Shown one piece after another: positions 15,957-24,934 of a stretch of 64,000 nucleotides of DNA. Made by a program: the position numbers and the translations under genes. Position 1 is the first letter of the stretch, and the number at the start of each line of letters is the position of its first letter. The DNA comes from Oleisolibacter albus (GTDB taxonomy: Bacteria; Pseudomonadota; Alphaproteobacteria; Azospirillales; Azospirillaceae), in contig NZ_QGNJ01000018.1 of the NCBI RefSeq assembly GCF_003336875.1, positions 1-64,000 of the forward strand, in the 5' to 3' direction. The notes under the pieces are model-generated. The model did not search any database. It worked only from the letters and a program-made list of their open reading frames with translations, and was not told the origin of the DNA.

Positions 15957-16193
15957 GGGACAATTCTCCAGGATTCGGGAAGGGTGAGGCCAAGATATGC
16001 CCGGCCAGGGCCGCCGAGGCCACGCCGCACTTCGTCCCGTGGCCACACCGGCCGATCCGGGTCATGAAGCCGGACACGGCCGGAACTCTGGGGCCAACAG
16101 ACGCCACAGGACAAGGCGTGCCCATGCCCCTATAGTCATGGGACGGCAGCGACGCTCCGCCGGCCCGGTGAGCTTGGTAAGGGAAAATGCGCA

Positions 16194-17780
16194 GTGACCA
16201 GTGCGCTCCGCAAGGACGGCCAGGATGACAGCCGGGCGCAACGCTCGGCCCGCCTCCTTGCATCGCAGAAACAGGCCCTGGAACAGGCCGTCAGCGGGGT
16301 TCCCCTGGCCGACGTGCTGACGCTTCTTGCCGAGGCCGCGGCCACACATCTGGGCGGACGCGCGGCCATCCTGCTGTCCGATGCGCCGGGAAAGAAGCTG
16401 TGGCTGCGGGCTGCCGCCGGGCTGCCGCCCACCTATACCGAGGCCATTGACGGGTTCCCCATCGGCCTGCACGTCCCCTCCTGCGGGACCGCCGCCCATA
16501 CCGGGATGCAGGTCATCATTCCCGATGTCCATGCCGACCCGCTGTGCGCGCCCTATCTGGACCTTCTGGCCGCCCATGGCATCCGGGCCTGCTGGGCGAC
16601 GCCGCTGCGCGGCAGCGGTGACCGCACCCTGGGCGTGCTGACGACCTACTTCGATGCGCCGCGGACCGCGGACCCGGACGAGCGCGATGCGCTCGACCTG
16701 CTGGCGCACACGGCGGCTCTGCTGGTCGCCCGTTACAAGGCGGAGGAAGAACGCGAGGAACGCGAACATCTTCTGACCACCGTCATCGACAGCCTGCCGG
16801 TGGGCGTGGCGGTCATCGGGAAGGATGGCCGGCTGATCCGGACCAACACCGCCATGCACCGCTACATCAGCGACAACATCCCCTCCACCGATCCGCGCGT
16901 GGCACCGCGCTGGCAGGCCATGGACGCCGATGGGTCCAGGCTGGAGGCCACGGACTTCCCCGGCGCCCGCGCCTTGCGGGGGGAGCATGTGGTCCCCGGC
17001 ATCGATTTCCGCTTCCAGCGCAGCGCCGATGAGGAGGTCTGGACCCGGGTCATGGCCGTGCCGCTGCACAGCCGCAATGGCCAGATCACCGGGGCCATCA
17101 GCGCCATCATCGATATCGACGCGGAGAAGCGCGCCGAACAGGATCTGCGCACCGCCCTGGAACAGGCGCGCCGCAACGCCCTGGTCGCCCATGAGATGGG
17201 GCACCGGGTCATGAACAGCTTCCAGCTGCTGCAAGGGCTGCTGACCCTGCAGGCCCGCACCATCGCGGACAGCCAGGCGAGAGCCGTGGTCGAGACGACC
17301 GTGGATCGCATCCAGTCCATGGCCCTGGTCCATCGCCGCCTGTTCGAGGCCACGCGAAACGATCTCGGACCGGTGGATCTGGGGCTCTATCTGCGCGTGC
17401 TTACCGAGGATCTGCTGGCGGCCGTGGCGCCGGACGGGACCTGCCGGGCGTCGGTTGTCGCTGCCGAGGGCCTGCGGCTGGAAGCGGGCCGTGCCTCCGC
17501 CATCGGTCTGCTGACCACGGAACTGCTGCTGAACGCCCTGAAACACGCCTTCCCGGATGGGCGGACGGGCCAGCTGTCGGTCCGGCTGGAGGCGGTTCCC
17601 GCCGGACTCCGGCTGACCGTGGCCGATGACGGCATCGGACTGCCGGACGCCCGGGGCTCCGGCGTCCGCACCGGGATGGGCATGACCCTGGTGCGCGGCC
17701 TGACGGCCCAGGTGCAGGGCACGCTGGAGACCGAGGATGCCGTGCCGGGAACCCGCTTCATCCTGACCTTCCCCGCCTGA
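16194..17780 (+). CDS. GAF-PAS sensor histidine kinase (HisKA_2/HWE type)
   Basis: This 528-residue soluble kinase begins at a GTG about 9 nt after AAGGG. Residues about 35-185 form a GAF domain (SGVPLADVLTLLAEAAATHLGG ... GVLTTYFDAPR). A short coiled coil and a PAS domain follow (LLTTVIDSLPVGVAVIGKDGRLIRTN). The HisKA_2-like box HEMGHRVMNSFQLLQGLLTLQ replaces the usual H-box. The HATPase part has ELLLNALKHAFPDG and VADDGIGLPD. There are no membrane helices. Such kinases often act in light, redox or general stress pathways; no partner regulator is adjacent. It converges with the MFS transporter gene. Confidence 0.88.
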   Translation: MTSALRKDGQDDSRAQRSARLLASQKQALEQAVSGVPLADVLTLLAEAAATHLGGRAAILLSDAPGKKLWLRAAAGLPPTYTEAIDGFPIGLHVPSCGTAAHTGMQVIIPDVHADPLCAPYLDLLAAHGIRACWATPLRGSGDRTLGVLTTYFDAPRTADPDERDALDLLAHTAALLVARYKAEEEREEREHLLTTVIDSLPVGVAVIGKDGRLIRTNTAMHRYISDNIPSTDPRVAPRWQAMDADGSRLEATDFPGARALRGEHVVPGIDFRFQRSADEEVWTRVMAVPLHSRNGQITGAISAIIDIDAEKRAEQDLRTALEQARRNALVAHEMGHRVMNSFQLLQGLLTLQARTIADSQARAVVETTVDRIQSMALVHRRLFEATRNDLGPVDLGLYLRVLTEDLLAAVAPDGTCRASVVAAEGLRLEAGRASAIGLLTTELLLNALKHAFPDGRTGQLSVRLEAVPAGLRLTVADDGIGLPDARGSGVRTGMGMTLVRGLTAQVQGTLETEDAVPGTRFILTFPA

Positions 17781-17840
17781 ACGCCGGCGCAGGCCCGCCG
17801 GCGCCGCGGGGAAGACGGGATCGGGCACAGCGGGCCACGG

Positions 17841-19130
17841 CTATTTCCGCGCCAGATCAACCGGGGCATAGCGGGGCGTCAGCAGATGCACCGCCAGCAG
17901 GGCGATGAGATAGGCCGATGCGGCGACGACGAAGATCGGCGTGTAGGTCCCGATCCGGTCCAGCACCCAGCCGGCATATTTGGCCATGACCATGCCGCCG
18001 ATGGCCCCGACCATGCCGCCGATGCCGGCGACCGACCCGACCGCGGCACGCGGGAACACGTCGGACGGCAGGGTGTAGAGATTGGCGGAAAAGCCCTGAT
18101 GCGCCGCCGTGGCCAGACCGATGATGGCCACCGCCACCCAGAGCTGGTCGGCGAAGGCCGCGAACCCCACCGGAACGGCACAGAGGGCGCAGACGAACAT
18201 GGCCGATTTGCGCGCCCTGTTCAGGCCCATGCCCCGCTTCATCAAGCGGGAGGACAGCCAGCCCCCGGCGATGCTGCCCACATCGGACAGCAGATAGATG
18301 ATGACCAGCGGAATGCCGAAGGTCTTGAGATCGAGACCATGCCGCTTGCCCAGGAAATCCGGCAGCCAGAACAGGAACATCCACCAGATCGGATCGATCA
18401 TGAACTTGCCGATGGCATAGGCCCAGGTCTCTCGCCTGCGCAGCAGCACCCACCAGCTGATGTGCTGGACCGGATCGGGGGGATCGCTCTCGATGTAGCG
18501 CAGCTCCCCGGCCCCGACGCGGGGATGCTCCTGTGGCGTGCGGTAGACCAGCAGCCACACGGGCAGCCAGACGAGGCTGGCAAGACCGGTGATGATGAAC
18601 GCCATCTCCCAGCCATAGGCCAGGGTGATGGCGGGAACGATCAGCGGGGTGGCGATGGCGCCGATATTGGTGCCGGCATTGAACAGGCCCGTGGCATAGG
18701 CACGCTCCTTCTTGGGGAACCACTCGGCCACGGCCTTCAGCCCGCCGGGGAATCCCCCGCCCTCCCCGATGCCGAGGATCATGCGGGCGGCGATGAAACC
18801 GGTCAGCGACCGCGCCCCCGCATGCAGGAAATGGCCCACGGTCCAGATGGTGAAGGCCAGGGCGTAGCCCCACTTGGCACCGATCCGGTCCACGACCCGG
18901 CCGAAGGCCACATAGGCCAGCGCATAGGAGGCCTGGAACCAGAAGATGATGTTGGCATAGTCGGTTTCCGTCCAGCCGAACTCCCGCGACAGGGTGGGCT
19001 TCAACACCCCGATCATCTGCCGATCGACATAGTTGATGCCCATCGCCACGAACAGAAGCGCGACGATGATCCAACGAAACCGCCCGATGCGGGCGGTGTC
19101 CGGGCGTGATTGCTCTGCGGCCGCCGTCAT
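17841..19130 (-). CDS. MFS transporter, ExuT-like anion:cation symporter family
   Basis: This 429-residue transporter has about twelve membrane helices. It opens with FRWIIVALLFVAMGINYVDRQMIGVLKPTL and carries the family motif RMILGIGEGGGFPGGLKAVAEWFPKKERAYATG, typical of hexuronate/galactarate/glucarate-type carriers (ACS family). A GGGGAGG ribosome site precedes the chosen ATG. A sugar-acid substrate is inferred, since no catabolic genes sit beside it. The promoter upstream carries two ACCGGT-core operators, one between -35 and -10, so repression by a LacI-family regulator encoded elsewhere is likely. Confidence 0.88.
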   Translation of the reverse strand: MTAAAEQSRPDTARIGRFRWIIVALLFVAMGINYVDRQMIGVLKPTLSREFGWTETDYANIIFWFQASYALAYVAFGRVVDRIGAKWGYALAFTIWTVGHFLHAGARSLTGFIAARMILGIGEGGGFPGGLKAVAEWFPKKERAYATGLFNAGTNIGAIATPLIVPAITLAYGWEMAFIITGLASLVWLPVWLLVYRTPQEHPRVGAGELRYIESDPPDPVQHISWWVLLRRRETWAYAIGKFMIDPIWWMFLFWLPDFLGKRHGLDLKTFGIPLVIIYLLSDVGSIAGGWLSSRLMKRGMGLNRARKSAMFVCALCAVPVGFAAFADQLWVAVAIIGLATAAHQGFSANLYTLPSDVFPRAAVGSVAGIGGMVGAIGGMVMAKYAGWVLDRIGTYTPIFVVAASAYLIALLAVHLLTPRYAPVDLARK

Positions 19131-19234
19131 GTCCTCCCCATGTCTTTCGCGTTGGTTGGTCCAACGTGCTGTGCCGGCGCGCCAGCGCGGCCCCGGCCTT
19201 GGCCGGCGCCTCGACCCCGTCCATGCGGCAGGGA

Positions 19235-19280
19235 ATGACACCGGTGGACAGACGCTATAGGTAACCGGTGTCATCGTCAA
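19235..19280 (-). promoter_or_regulatory. MFS transporter promoter with two ACCGGT-core operators
   Basis: ATGACACCGGT (19235-19245) and its exact complement ACCGGTGTCAT (19264-19274) are 18 bp apart. Each also reads as an imperfect LacI-type palindrome around ACCGGT. On the minus strand TTGACG (19280-19275) and TATAGC (19259-19254) could be -35 and -10 with a short 15-bp spacer that contains the second operator. A further CGTTGG-N5-CCAACG repeat is at 19150-19166. This architecture predicts repression. Confidence 0.55.
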
Positions 19281-19405
19281 CGCCCGAGAGAGGGGCGCGG
19301 CTGTTGCAATCCGGGATCGGCTTGGCCGGTCCTTGCCGAGGGGGCGGCGAAGCTGGTACAGCAGCCGCGGTTTTCATCCGCCTCTGCCGGGAAAGGCTGC
19401 CCTCC

Positions 19406-19987
19406 GTGATCCGCCCGCTCTATGACTGGACCATGCGTATGGCCGCGCATCCGCGCGCCGTCTGGGTTCTTGCGGCCATCAGCTTCGCCGAGAGCAGCTT
19501 CTTCCCGATTCCGCCGGATGTGATGCTGATCCCGCTGATCATGGCCTGCCGGCAGCGCGCCTTCATGCTGGCCCTGGTCTGTACGCTGTCCTCGGTCATC
19601 GGCGGCTTTGCCGGCTATGCCATCGGCTATTTCCTGTTCGACGGCATCGGCCGGGCCGTGTTCGAGGCCTATGGGCTGATGCCGACCTATGACAGCATGC
19701 GCAGCTATTTCGACCAGTACGGGGCCTGGGTCATCATGATCAAGGGCATGACCCCGATCCCGTTCAAGCTGCTGACCATCGCCAGCGGGGCGCTGCATTT
19801 CGACCTGCTGGAATTCGCCGGCGCCGCGATCATCTCACGCAGTGTCCGCTTCTTCCTGGTGGCGGCGCTGCTGTGGAAGTTCGGCGCGCCGATCCGGGCC
19901 TTCGTCGAGGAACGGCTGACCCTGGTCACCACCGTGTTCGTGCTGCTGCTGGTCGGCGGCTTCGTCGCGGTGAAGTTCATCCACTGA
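19406..19987 (+). CDS. YqaA/DedA-family inner-membrane protein
   Basis: This 193-residue membrane protein has the family pattern SFAESSFFPIPPDVMLIPLIMA, a Gly-rich GGFAGYAIGYFLFDGIG helix, and KGMTPIPFKLLTIASGA. DedA-superfamily proteins are implicated in lipid-carrier flipping and envelope homeostasis; the YqaA branch is less studied. I chose the GTG at 19406 because the family normally starts with a PLYDWTLRLA-like segment, found here as RPLYDWTMRMA just before the internal ATG; a GGAAAGG lies upstream. It is divergent from the MFS gene and followed by a 679-bp gap. Confidence 0.85.
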   Translation: MIRPLYDWTMRMAAHPRAVWVLAAISFAESSFFPIPPDVMLIPLIMACRQRAFMLALVCTLSSVIGGFAGYAIGYFLFDGIGRAVFEAYGLMPTYDSMRSYFDQYGAWVIMIKGMTPIPFKLLTIASGALHFDLLEFAGAAIISRSVRFFLVAALLWKFGAPIRAFVEERLTLVTTVFVLLLVGGFVAVKFIH

Positions 19988-20666
19988 CCGCCCGCTGCCG
20001 CGCCGGCCCACATCCCGCATCGCCCCCCGGCCCCCAGGGTCCGGGCCGCCCAGGCACGGCGCCCGCCGGCTGCCGCTGGACTCCCGCGTTCCACCTGCGG
20101 CAAACTATCGCGCCAATAGGGCCGGCCGTCATGCCGACGGCGGGAAACGCCCGCATCTGCGCCGTTTCCGCCGCACACCGGGCCACGAAAATCGTGTAAT
20201 TGCGTTTCAGGAATGCCTGGGACCATAGCGCTGCGCCACCGGGTCCGGCCGGCGGAAAACCAGCGGAAAAGCCAGAAAATACAGGACCTCCAGCCCAGAC
20301 ACCCCATTTGTTCGGTCGCAAAAGCACCCTGCATTCCGATATAAGAACTGACCTGTATCAGTGTTAGCGCTGCGAGACCGATGGTAAGGAGGGCGCTGGC
20401 CGGCTGTTGAGAACCCGATCCGGGCCGGGGCGAGGATCGCCCCCGACGGAGCGAGGTGCCACGGTCGGGCCGGTTTTCCGCACCCAGGGCGGCGGACCAG
20501 AGGGTCCCGGCGGGGCACGCCCCGACGGCAACGGATTGGCTGGCGTCAGAACCAGCGCTTGAACGGCAGGCCCCGTACAGGTCGGGGACTGCCCGCGTAA
20601 ACGGGCCGGGTGCGGCAGTCGGGCCGGGCCTTCAGGACAGACAAGCAGGCGCAAGGAGCAGGAACT
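19988..20666. other. Long intergenic region and structured leader of fba
   Basis: No credible gene was found in 679 bp. The A/T-richer part (about 20150-20370) holds an FNR/CRP-like site and probably the promoter. Downstream of it the presumed leader is strongly structured: GGGGCGA-GGA-TCGCCCC at 20427-20443, and a GACTGCC/GGCAGTC stem (20587-20593 / 20614-20620) with a nested CCCG/CGGG hairpin. It ends with AAGGAG before the fba ATG. Confidence 0.55.
20348..20361. promoter_or_regulatory. FNR/CRP-like site upstream of fba-adhE
   Basis: CTGACCTGTATCAG has the TGA-N6-TCA core of FNR/CRP-family operators in an A/T-rich stretch, about 305 bp upstream of fba. The gene pair downstream is glycolytic/fermentative, which would suit anaerobic control; this is inference from motif and context. 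Confidence 0.4.
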
Positions 20667-21740
20667 ATGGCAACACTGAAGCCGGGCGTGGTTACGGGCG
20701 AGGAATACCGGACCCTGGTTGCCGCGTGCCAGGAGGGCGGCTACGCCCTGCCGGCCGTCAACGTGGTCGGCACCAACACCATCAACGCCGTCCTGGAGGC
20801 GGCCGCCAAGAACCAGTCCGACGTCATCATCCAGCTGTCCAATGGCGGTGCCAAGTTCTACGCCGGCGAAGGGCTGAAGGACGGGCTGAACGCCCGCATC
20901 CTGGGCGCCGTGTCGGCCGCCCAGCATGTGCATCTGCTGGCCAAGCAGTATGGCGTCTGCGTCATCATGCACACCGACCACGCCGCCAAGACCCTGATCC
21001 CCTGGGTCGAGGGCATGATCGGGCACAGCGAGGAGCATTTCCGCGCCACCGGCCGCCCCCTGTTCAGCTCGCACATGCTGGACCTGTCGGAGGAGCCGCT
21101 GGAGGAGAACCTGCACGAATCCGCCCGCATCCTGAAGCGGCTGGCGCCCATGGGCATGAGCCTGGAGATCGAACTGGGCGTCACCGGCGGCGAGGAGGAC
21201 GGGGTCGGCAGCGAGGATCTGGACAGCGCCGAGAACGCCTCCCTCTACACCCAGCCCGAGGATGTGCTGCGCGCCTATGAGATGCTGGCGCCGATCGGCC
21301 ATTTCTCCGTCGCGGCCTCCTTCGGCAATGTCCATGGCGTCTACGCGCCGGGCAATGTCAAGCTGCGGCCGGAGATCCTGAAGGCCTCGCAGGCGCTGGT
21401 GTCGAAGACCCATGGCGGCGGCGAGAAGCCCCTGGCCCTGGTGTTCCATGGCGGTTCCGGCTCGGAGAAGGACAAGATCGCCGCGGCCGTGAGCTATGGC
21501 GTGTTCAAGATGAACATCGACACCGACACGCAGTTCGCCTTCGCCTCGGCCATCGGTGCCGCCGTGTTCAAGAACCCGGACGCCTTCAAGCACCAGATCT
21601 GCCCGCAGACCGGCAAGCCGTTCAAGAAGATCTACGACCCCCGCAAATGGCTGCGCGACGGCGAGCTGGGCATCATCACCCGCATGGATGAAGCCTTCGC
21701 CGACCTCGGCTCGGCCGGAAAATCCCTGGCTGCCCGGTAA
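20667..21740 (+). CDS. fba: Fructose-bisphosphate aldolase, class II
   Basis: This 357-residue zinc aldolase interconverts fructose 1,6-bisphosphate with dihydroxyacetone phosphate and glyceraldehyde 3-phosphate. The long class IIA form is recognisable from NVVGTNTINAVLEAA, the zinc-site HTDHAAK, the SSHMLDLSEEPLEENL loop, ELGVTGGEEDGV, FGNVHGVYAPGNVKL and VFHGGSGS. AAGGAG lies 8 nt before the ATG. It is 101 bp upstream of adhE in the same direction, and a fructose PTS operon lies 4.4 kb further on, so the region links fructose uptake to fermentation. Confidence 0.96.
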   Translation: MATLKPGVVTGEEYRTLVAACQEGGYALPAVNVVGTNTINAVLEAAAKNQSDVIIQLSNGGAKFYAGEGLKDGLNARILGAVSAAQHVHLLAKQYGVCVIMHTDHAAKTLIPWVEGMIGHSEEHFRATGRPLFSSHMLDLSEEPLEENLHESARILKRLAPMGMSLEIELGVTGGEEDGVGSEDLDSAENASLYTQPEDVLRAYEMLAPIGHFSVAASFGNVHGVYAPGNVKLRPEILKASQALVSKTHGGGEKPLALVFHGGSGSEKDKIAAAVSYGVFKMNIDTDTQFAFASAIGAAVFKNPDAFKHQICPQTGKPFKKIYDPRKWLRDGELGIITRMDEAFADLGSAGKSLAAR

Positions 21741-21841
21741 GCCACGACCGGACATCCCCCTCTGCCGCGGGCGCCCGGCGCCCGCGGATCTCGGCACCGG
21801 ATGCGCCCCCAGGGCCATCCCCGACTGAAAGGACCACACAC

Positions 21842-24490
21842 ATGACCGTGTCCACGCCCGCGGCGCTGAACGAGCTGATCGCACGGGTCAAGGAGGCGCA
21901 GCGGATCTATGCTGGCTTCTCCCAGGAACAGGTGGACCTGATCTTCCGCAACGCCGCCCTGGCGGCGGCCAACGCCCGCATTCCCCTGGCCAAGCTGGCC
22001 GTGGCGGAAACCGGCATGGGCGTGATGGAAGACAAGGTGATCAAGAACCACTTCGCGTCCGAGTACATCTACAACAAGTACAAGGACGAGAAGACCTGTG
22101 GCGTGCTGGAGGTGGATGACGAGGCCGGCATCGTCACCATCGCCGAGCCGGTGGGGCTGATCTGCGCCATCGTGCCGACCACCAACCCGACCTCCACCGC
22201 CATCTTCAAGGCGCTGATCGCCCTGAAGACCCGCAACGGCCTGGTGATCTCCCCGCACCCGCGCGCCCGCAAGGCCACCTGCGAGGCGGCACGCCTGGTG
22301 CTGCAGGCCGCCGTCGATGCCGGCGCCCCGGCCGACATCATCGGCTGGATCGACCAGCCGTCGGTGGAACTGTCCAACGCCGTCATGCGGCACCCGGACA
22401 TCAACCTGATCCTGGCCACCGGCGGTCCGGGCATGGTCAAGGCCGCCTATTCCTCGGGCAAGCCGGCCATCGGCGTCGGCGCCGGCAACACCCCGGCCGT
22501 CATCGACGAATACGCCGACATCAAGCGGGCCGTGGCCTCCATCCTGATGTCGAAGACCTTCGACAACGGCGTGGTCTGCGCCTCGGAGCAGTCGGCGGTG
22601 GTCGTGGACTCGGTCTATGAGGCCGTGCGCGACCGCTTCTCCAAGCATGGCGGCTACATCCTGTCGGCCGACGAGGCCGCGGCCGTGCGCAAGGTGCTGA
22701 TGATCAACGGGCATCTGAACGCCGACATCGTCGGCCAGTCCGCCTGTGGCATCGCCGCCCTGGCCGGCATCACCGTGCCGGGCTACACCAAGGTGCTGAT
22801 CGGCGAAGTCGAGCATATCGACGATACCGAGGCCTTCGCCCACGAGAAGCTGTCGCCGACCCTGGCGCTCTACCGCGCCAAGGATTTCAAGGAAGCCTGC
22901 GAGAAGGCGGCGGCGCTGGTGGCGCTGGGCGGCATCGGCCACACCTCGGCCCTCTACACCGACCAGGACCAGCGGGACGATCGCGTCCGCCACTTCGGCG
23001 CCATGATGAAGACGGCGCGCATCCTCATCAACACGCCCTCGTCCCAGGGCGGCATCGGCGATCTCTACAATTTCCGCCTGGCGCCGTCGCTGACCCTGGG
23101 CTGCGGCTCGTGGGGCGGCAACTCGATCTCCGAGAATGTCGGCCCGCAGCACCTGATCAACCGCAAGACCGTGGCGAAGCGAGCCGAGAACATGCTCTGG
23201 CACAAGCTCCCGAAATCCATCTATTTCCGCCGGGGCTGCCTGCCCTTCGCCCTGGAGGATCTGCGCGGCAAGAAGCGCTGCCTGATCGTCACCGACCGCT
23301 TCCTCTACGACAACGGCCACGTCAATGAGACGGTGGCGGTGCTGAAGGGGCTGGGCATGGAGGTGGAGACCTTCTTCGAGGTCAATGCCGACCCGACCCT
23401 GGCGGTGGTGCGCAAGGGTGTGGCCCTGGCCAACGCCTTCAAGCCCGACGTCATCCTGGCCCTGGGCGGCGGCTCGCCGATGGACGCGGCCAAGATCATG
23501 TGGGTCATGTACGAGGCGCCGGATGTGGCGTTCGAGGATCTGGCCCTGCGCTTCATGGATATCCGCAAGCGCATCTACAAGTTCCCGAAGCTGGGGGTGA
23601 AGGCGTCCTTCGTGGCCGTGCCGACCACCTCGGGCACCGGGTCGGAAGTGACCCCGTTCGCCGTGGTCACCGACGAGACGACGGGCATCAAGTACCCGAT
23701 CGCCGACTATGCCCTGACCCCGGACATGGCCATCATCGACGCCAATCTGGTGATGAACATGCCGAAGTCGCTGACCGCCGCCGGCGGCATCGACGCCGTG
23801 ACCCATGCGCTGGAGGCCTATGTCTCGGTGCTGGCCAACGAGTACACCGACGGCCAGGCCCTGCAGGCCCTGAAGCTGCTGAAGGAGAACCTGCCCTCCG
23901 CCTATGAGAACGGCGCCAAGGACCCCAAGGCCCGCGAGCTGGTCCACAATGCCGCCGCCATGGCCGGCATCGCCTTCGCCAACGCCTTCCTGGGCGTGTG
24001 CCATTCCATGGCGCACAAGCTGGGGGCCGAGTTCCACCTGCCGCACGGTGTGGCCAACGCCCTGCTGATCTCCAATGTCATCCGCTACAACGCGGTGGAC
24101 ATCCCGACCAAGCAGACCGCCTTCAGCCAGTATGACCGGCCGAAGAGCGTTGCCCGCTATGCCCAGGTCGCCCGTCACCTCAATCTGGGCGGCAGCCGCG
24201 ACCATGAGCGGGTGGAGAAGCTGATCGAGTGGGTGGACGACCTGAAGCGCACGCTGGACATCCCGGCGTCGATCCAGGCGGCCGGCGTGCCGGAGGCGGC
24301 CTTCCTGGCCAAGCTCGACACCCTGGCCGAAGCCGCCTTCGACGACCAGTGCACCGGCGCCAACCCGCGCTATCCGCTGGTCAGCGAGATCAAGCAGCTG
24401 CTGCTCGACAGCTACTATGGCCGCGCCTATGTGGAGCAGCCCGGCAGCGTGGAGCCGACCGGCCCGACGCTGGTTGTCCCGGCCGCCTGA
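21842..24490 (+). CDS. adhE: Bifunctional acetaldehyde-CoA/alcohol dehydrogenase AdhE
   Basis: This 882-residue fusion reduces acetyl-CoA to acetaldehyde and then ethanol, regenerating NAD under anaerobiosis. The N-terminal CoA-acylating half includes PTTNPTSTAIFKALIALKTRN and the catalytic Cys in TFDNGVVCASEQSAVV. The C-terminal iron-dependent half includes ALGGGSPMDAAKIMWVMYE, PTTSGTGSEVTPF and the metal ligands in FLGVCHSMAHKLGAEFHLPHG. The length is standard for AdhE, which forms spirosomes. GAAAGGA precedes the ATG. A perfect 14-bp hairpin follows. It is distinct from the microcompartment aldehyde and alcohol dehydrogenases at 52.8 and 59.9 kb. Confidence 0.97.
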   Translation: MTVSTPAALNELIARVKEAQRIYAGFSQEQVDLIFRNAALAAANARIPLAKLAVAETGMGVMEDKVIKNHFASEYIYNKYKDEKTCGVLEVDDEAGIVTIAEPVGLICAIVPTTNPTSTAIFKALIALKTRNGLVISPHPRARKATCEAARLVLQAAVDAGAPADIIGWIDQPSVELSNAVMRHPDINLILATGGPGMVKAAYSSGKPAIGVGAGNTPAVIDEYADIKRAVASILMSKTFDNGVVCASEQSAVVVDSVYEAVRDRFSKHGGYILSADEAAAVRKVLMINGHLNADIVGQSACGIAALAGITVPGYTKVLIGEVEHIDDTEAFAHEKLSPTLALYRAKDFKEACEKAAALVALGGIGHTSALYTDQDQRDDRVRHFGAMMKTARILINTPSSQGGIGDLYNFRLAPSLTLGCGSWGGNSISENVGPQHLINRKTVAKRAENMLWHKLPKSIYFRRGCLPFALEDLRGKKRCLIVTDRFLYDNGHVNETVAVLKGLGMEVETFFEVNADPTLAVVRKGVALANAFKPDVILALGGGSPMDAAKIMWVMYEAPDVAFEDLALRFMDIRKRIYKFPKLGVKASFVAVPTTSGTGSEVTPFAVVTDETTGIKYPIADYALTPDMAIIDANLVMNMPKSLTAAGGIDAVTHALEAYVSVLANEYTDGQALQALKLLKENLPSAYENGAKDPKARELVHNAAAMAGIAFANAFLGVCHSMAHKLGAEFHLPHGVANALLISNVIRYNAVDIPTKQTAFSQYDRPKSVARYAQVARHLNLGGSRDHERVEKLIEWVDDLKRTLDIPASIQAAGVPEAAFLAKLDTLAEAAFDDQCTGANPRYPLVSEIKQLLLDSYYGRAYVEQPGSVEPTGPTLVVPAA

Positions 24491-24502
24491 TCCCCGCCTC
24501 CC

Positions 24503-24532
24503 GTCTCCGGGTGCCGCACGGCACCCGGAGAC
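24503..24532 (+). terminator. 14-bp stem hairpin after adhE
   Basis: GTCTCCGGGTGCCG and its exact complement are separated by only CA, 13 nt after the adhE stop. It is a very stable stem without a clear T-tract and likely terminates the fba-adhE transcript. Confidence 0.7.
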
Positions 24533-24582
24533 TGCTTCGCCGATGCGCCCCGACCAACGGCGCGCCCCAACGGAGTGCCCCC

Positions 24583-24828
24583 ATGAGCAAGACCGTGATG
24601 TGGAGCGAGATCGACGCCAAAGGCTTCGAATCCACCTGCTTCTTCAATGAGGACCCGCGCAGCTACGAAGTCATGGTCTGCGCCACCGGCCAGCGCCTCT
24701 GCCGCTCGGACTCCTTCCCCGCCAACACCGAACCGCACCAGGGCATGGCGCAGGATGACCTGCACCAGTCCATCACCGTGGCCGGCCGCCTGGTCACCGA
24801 GATCGAGCATCTTCTGGGCGATCACTGA
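24583..24828 (+). CDS. Small hypothetical protein downstream of adhE
   Basis: This 81-residue soluble protein begins at ATG with CGGAG about 7 nt upstream. It has a balanced composition with two Cys (CFFNEDPRSYEVMVCATGQRLC contains three) and a C-terminal helix LHQSITVAGRLVTEIEHLL. No family is recognised and no signal or membrane segment is present. It follows adhE by 92 bp across a terminator-like hairpin, so it may be read from its own promoter or by readthrough. It converges with fruR. The natural-looking composition and start make it more likely real than not. Confidence 0.6.
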   Translation: MSKTVMWSEIDAKGFESTCFFNEDPRSYEVMVCATGQRLCRSDSFPANTEPHQGMAQDDLHQSITVAGRLVTEIEHLLGDH

Positions 24829-24934
24829 GGGGGATCAACATCCACCCCTCCCGCCGCCCCCGGACCTTGACCGGCCGGGCGGAATGACGCGGAAATTCCG
24901 GTGTCTGCCGGACTGTCCCCGGCGTCGCAGTGGC

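Noticed and set aside
21632-24205. 857-codon minus-strand frame opposite adhE.
   Set aside because: It is a GC-driven shadow of adhE, rich in His, Gly and Gln with no domain; the opposite strand has the unmistakable AdhE motifs.
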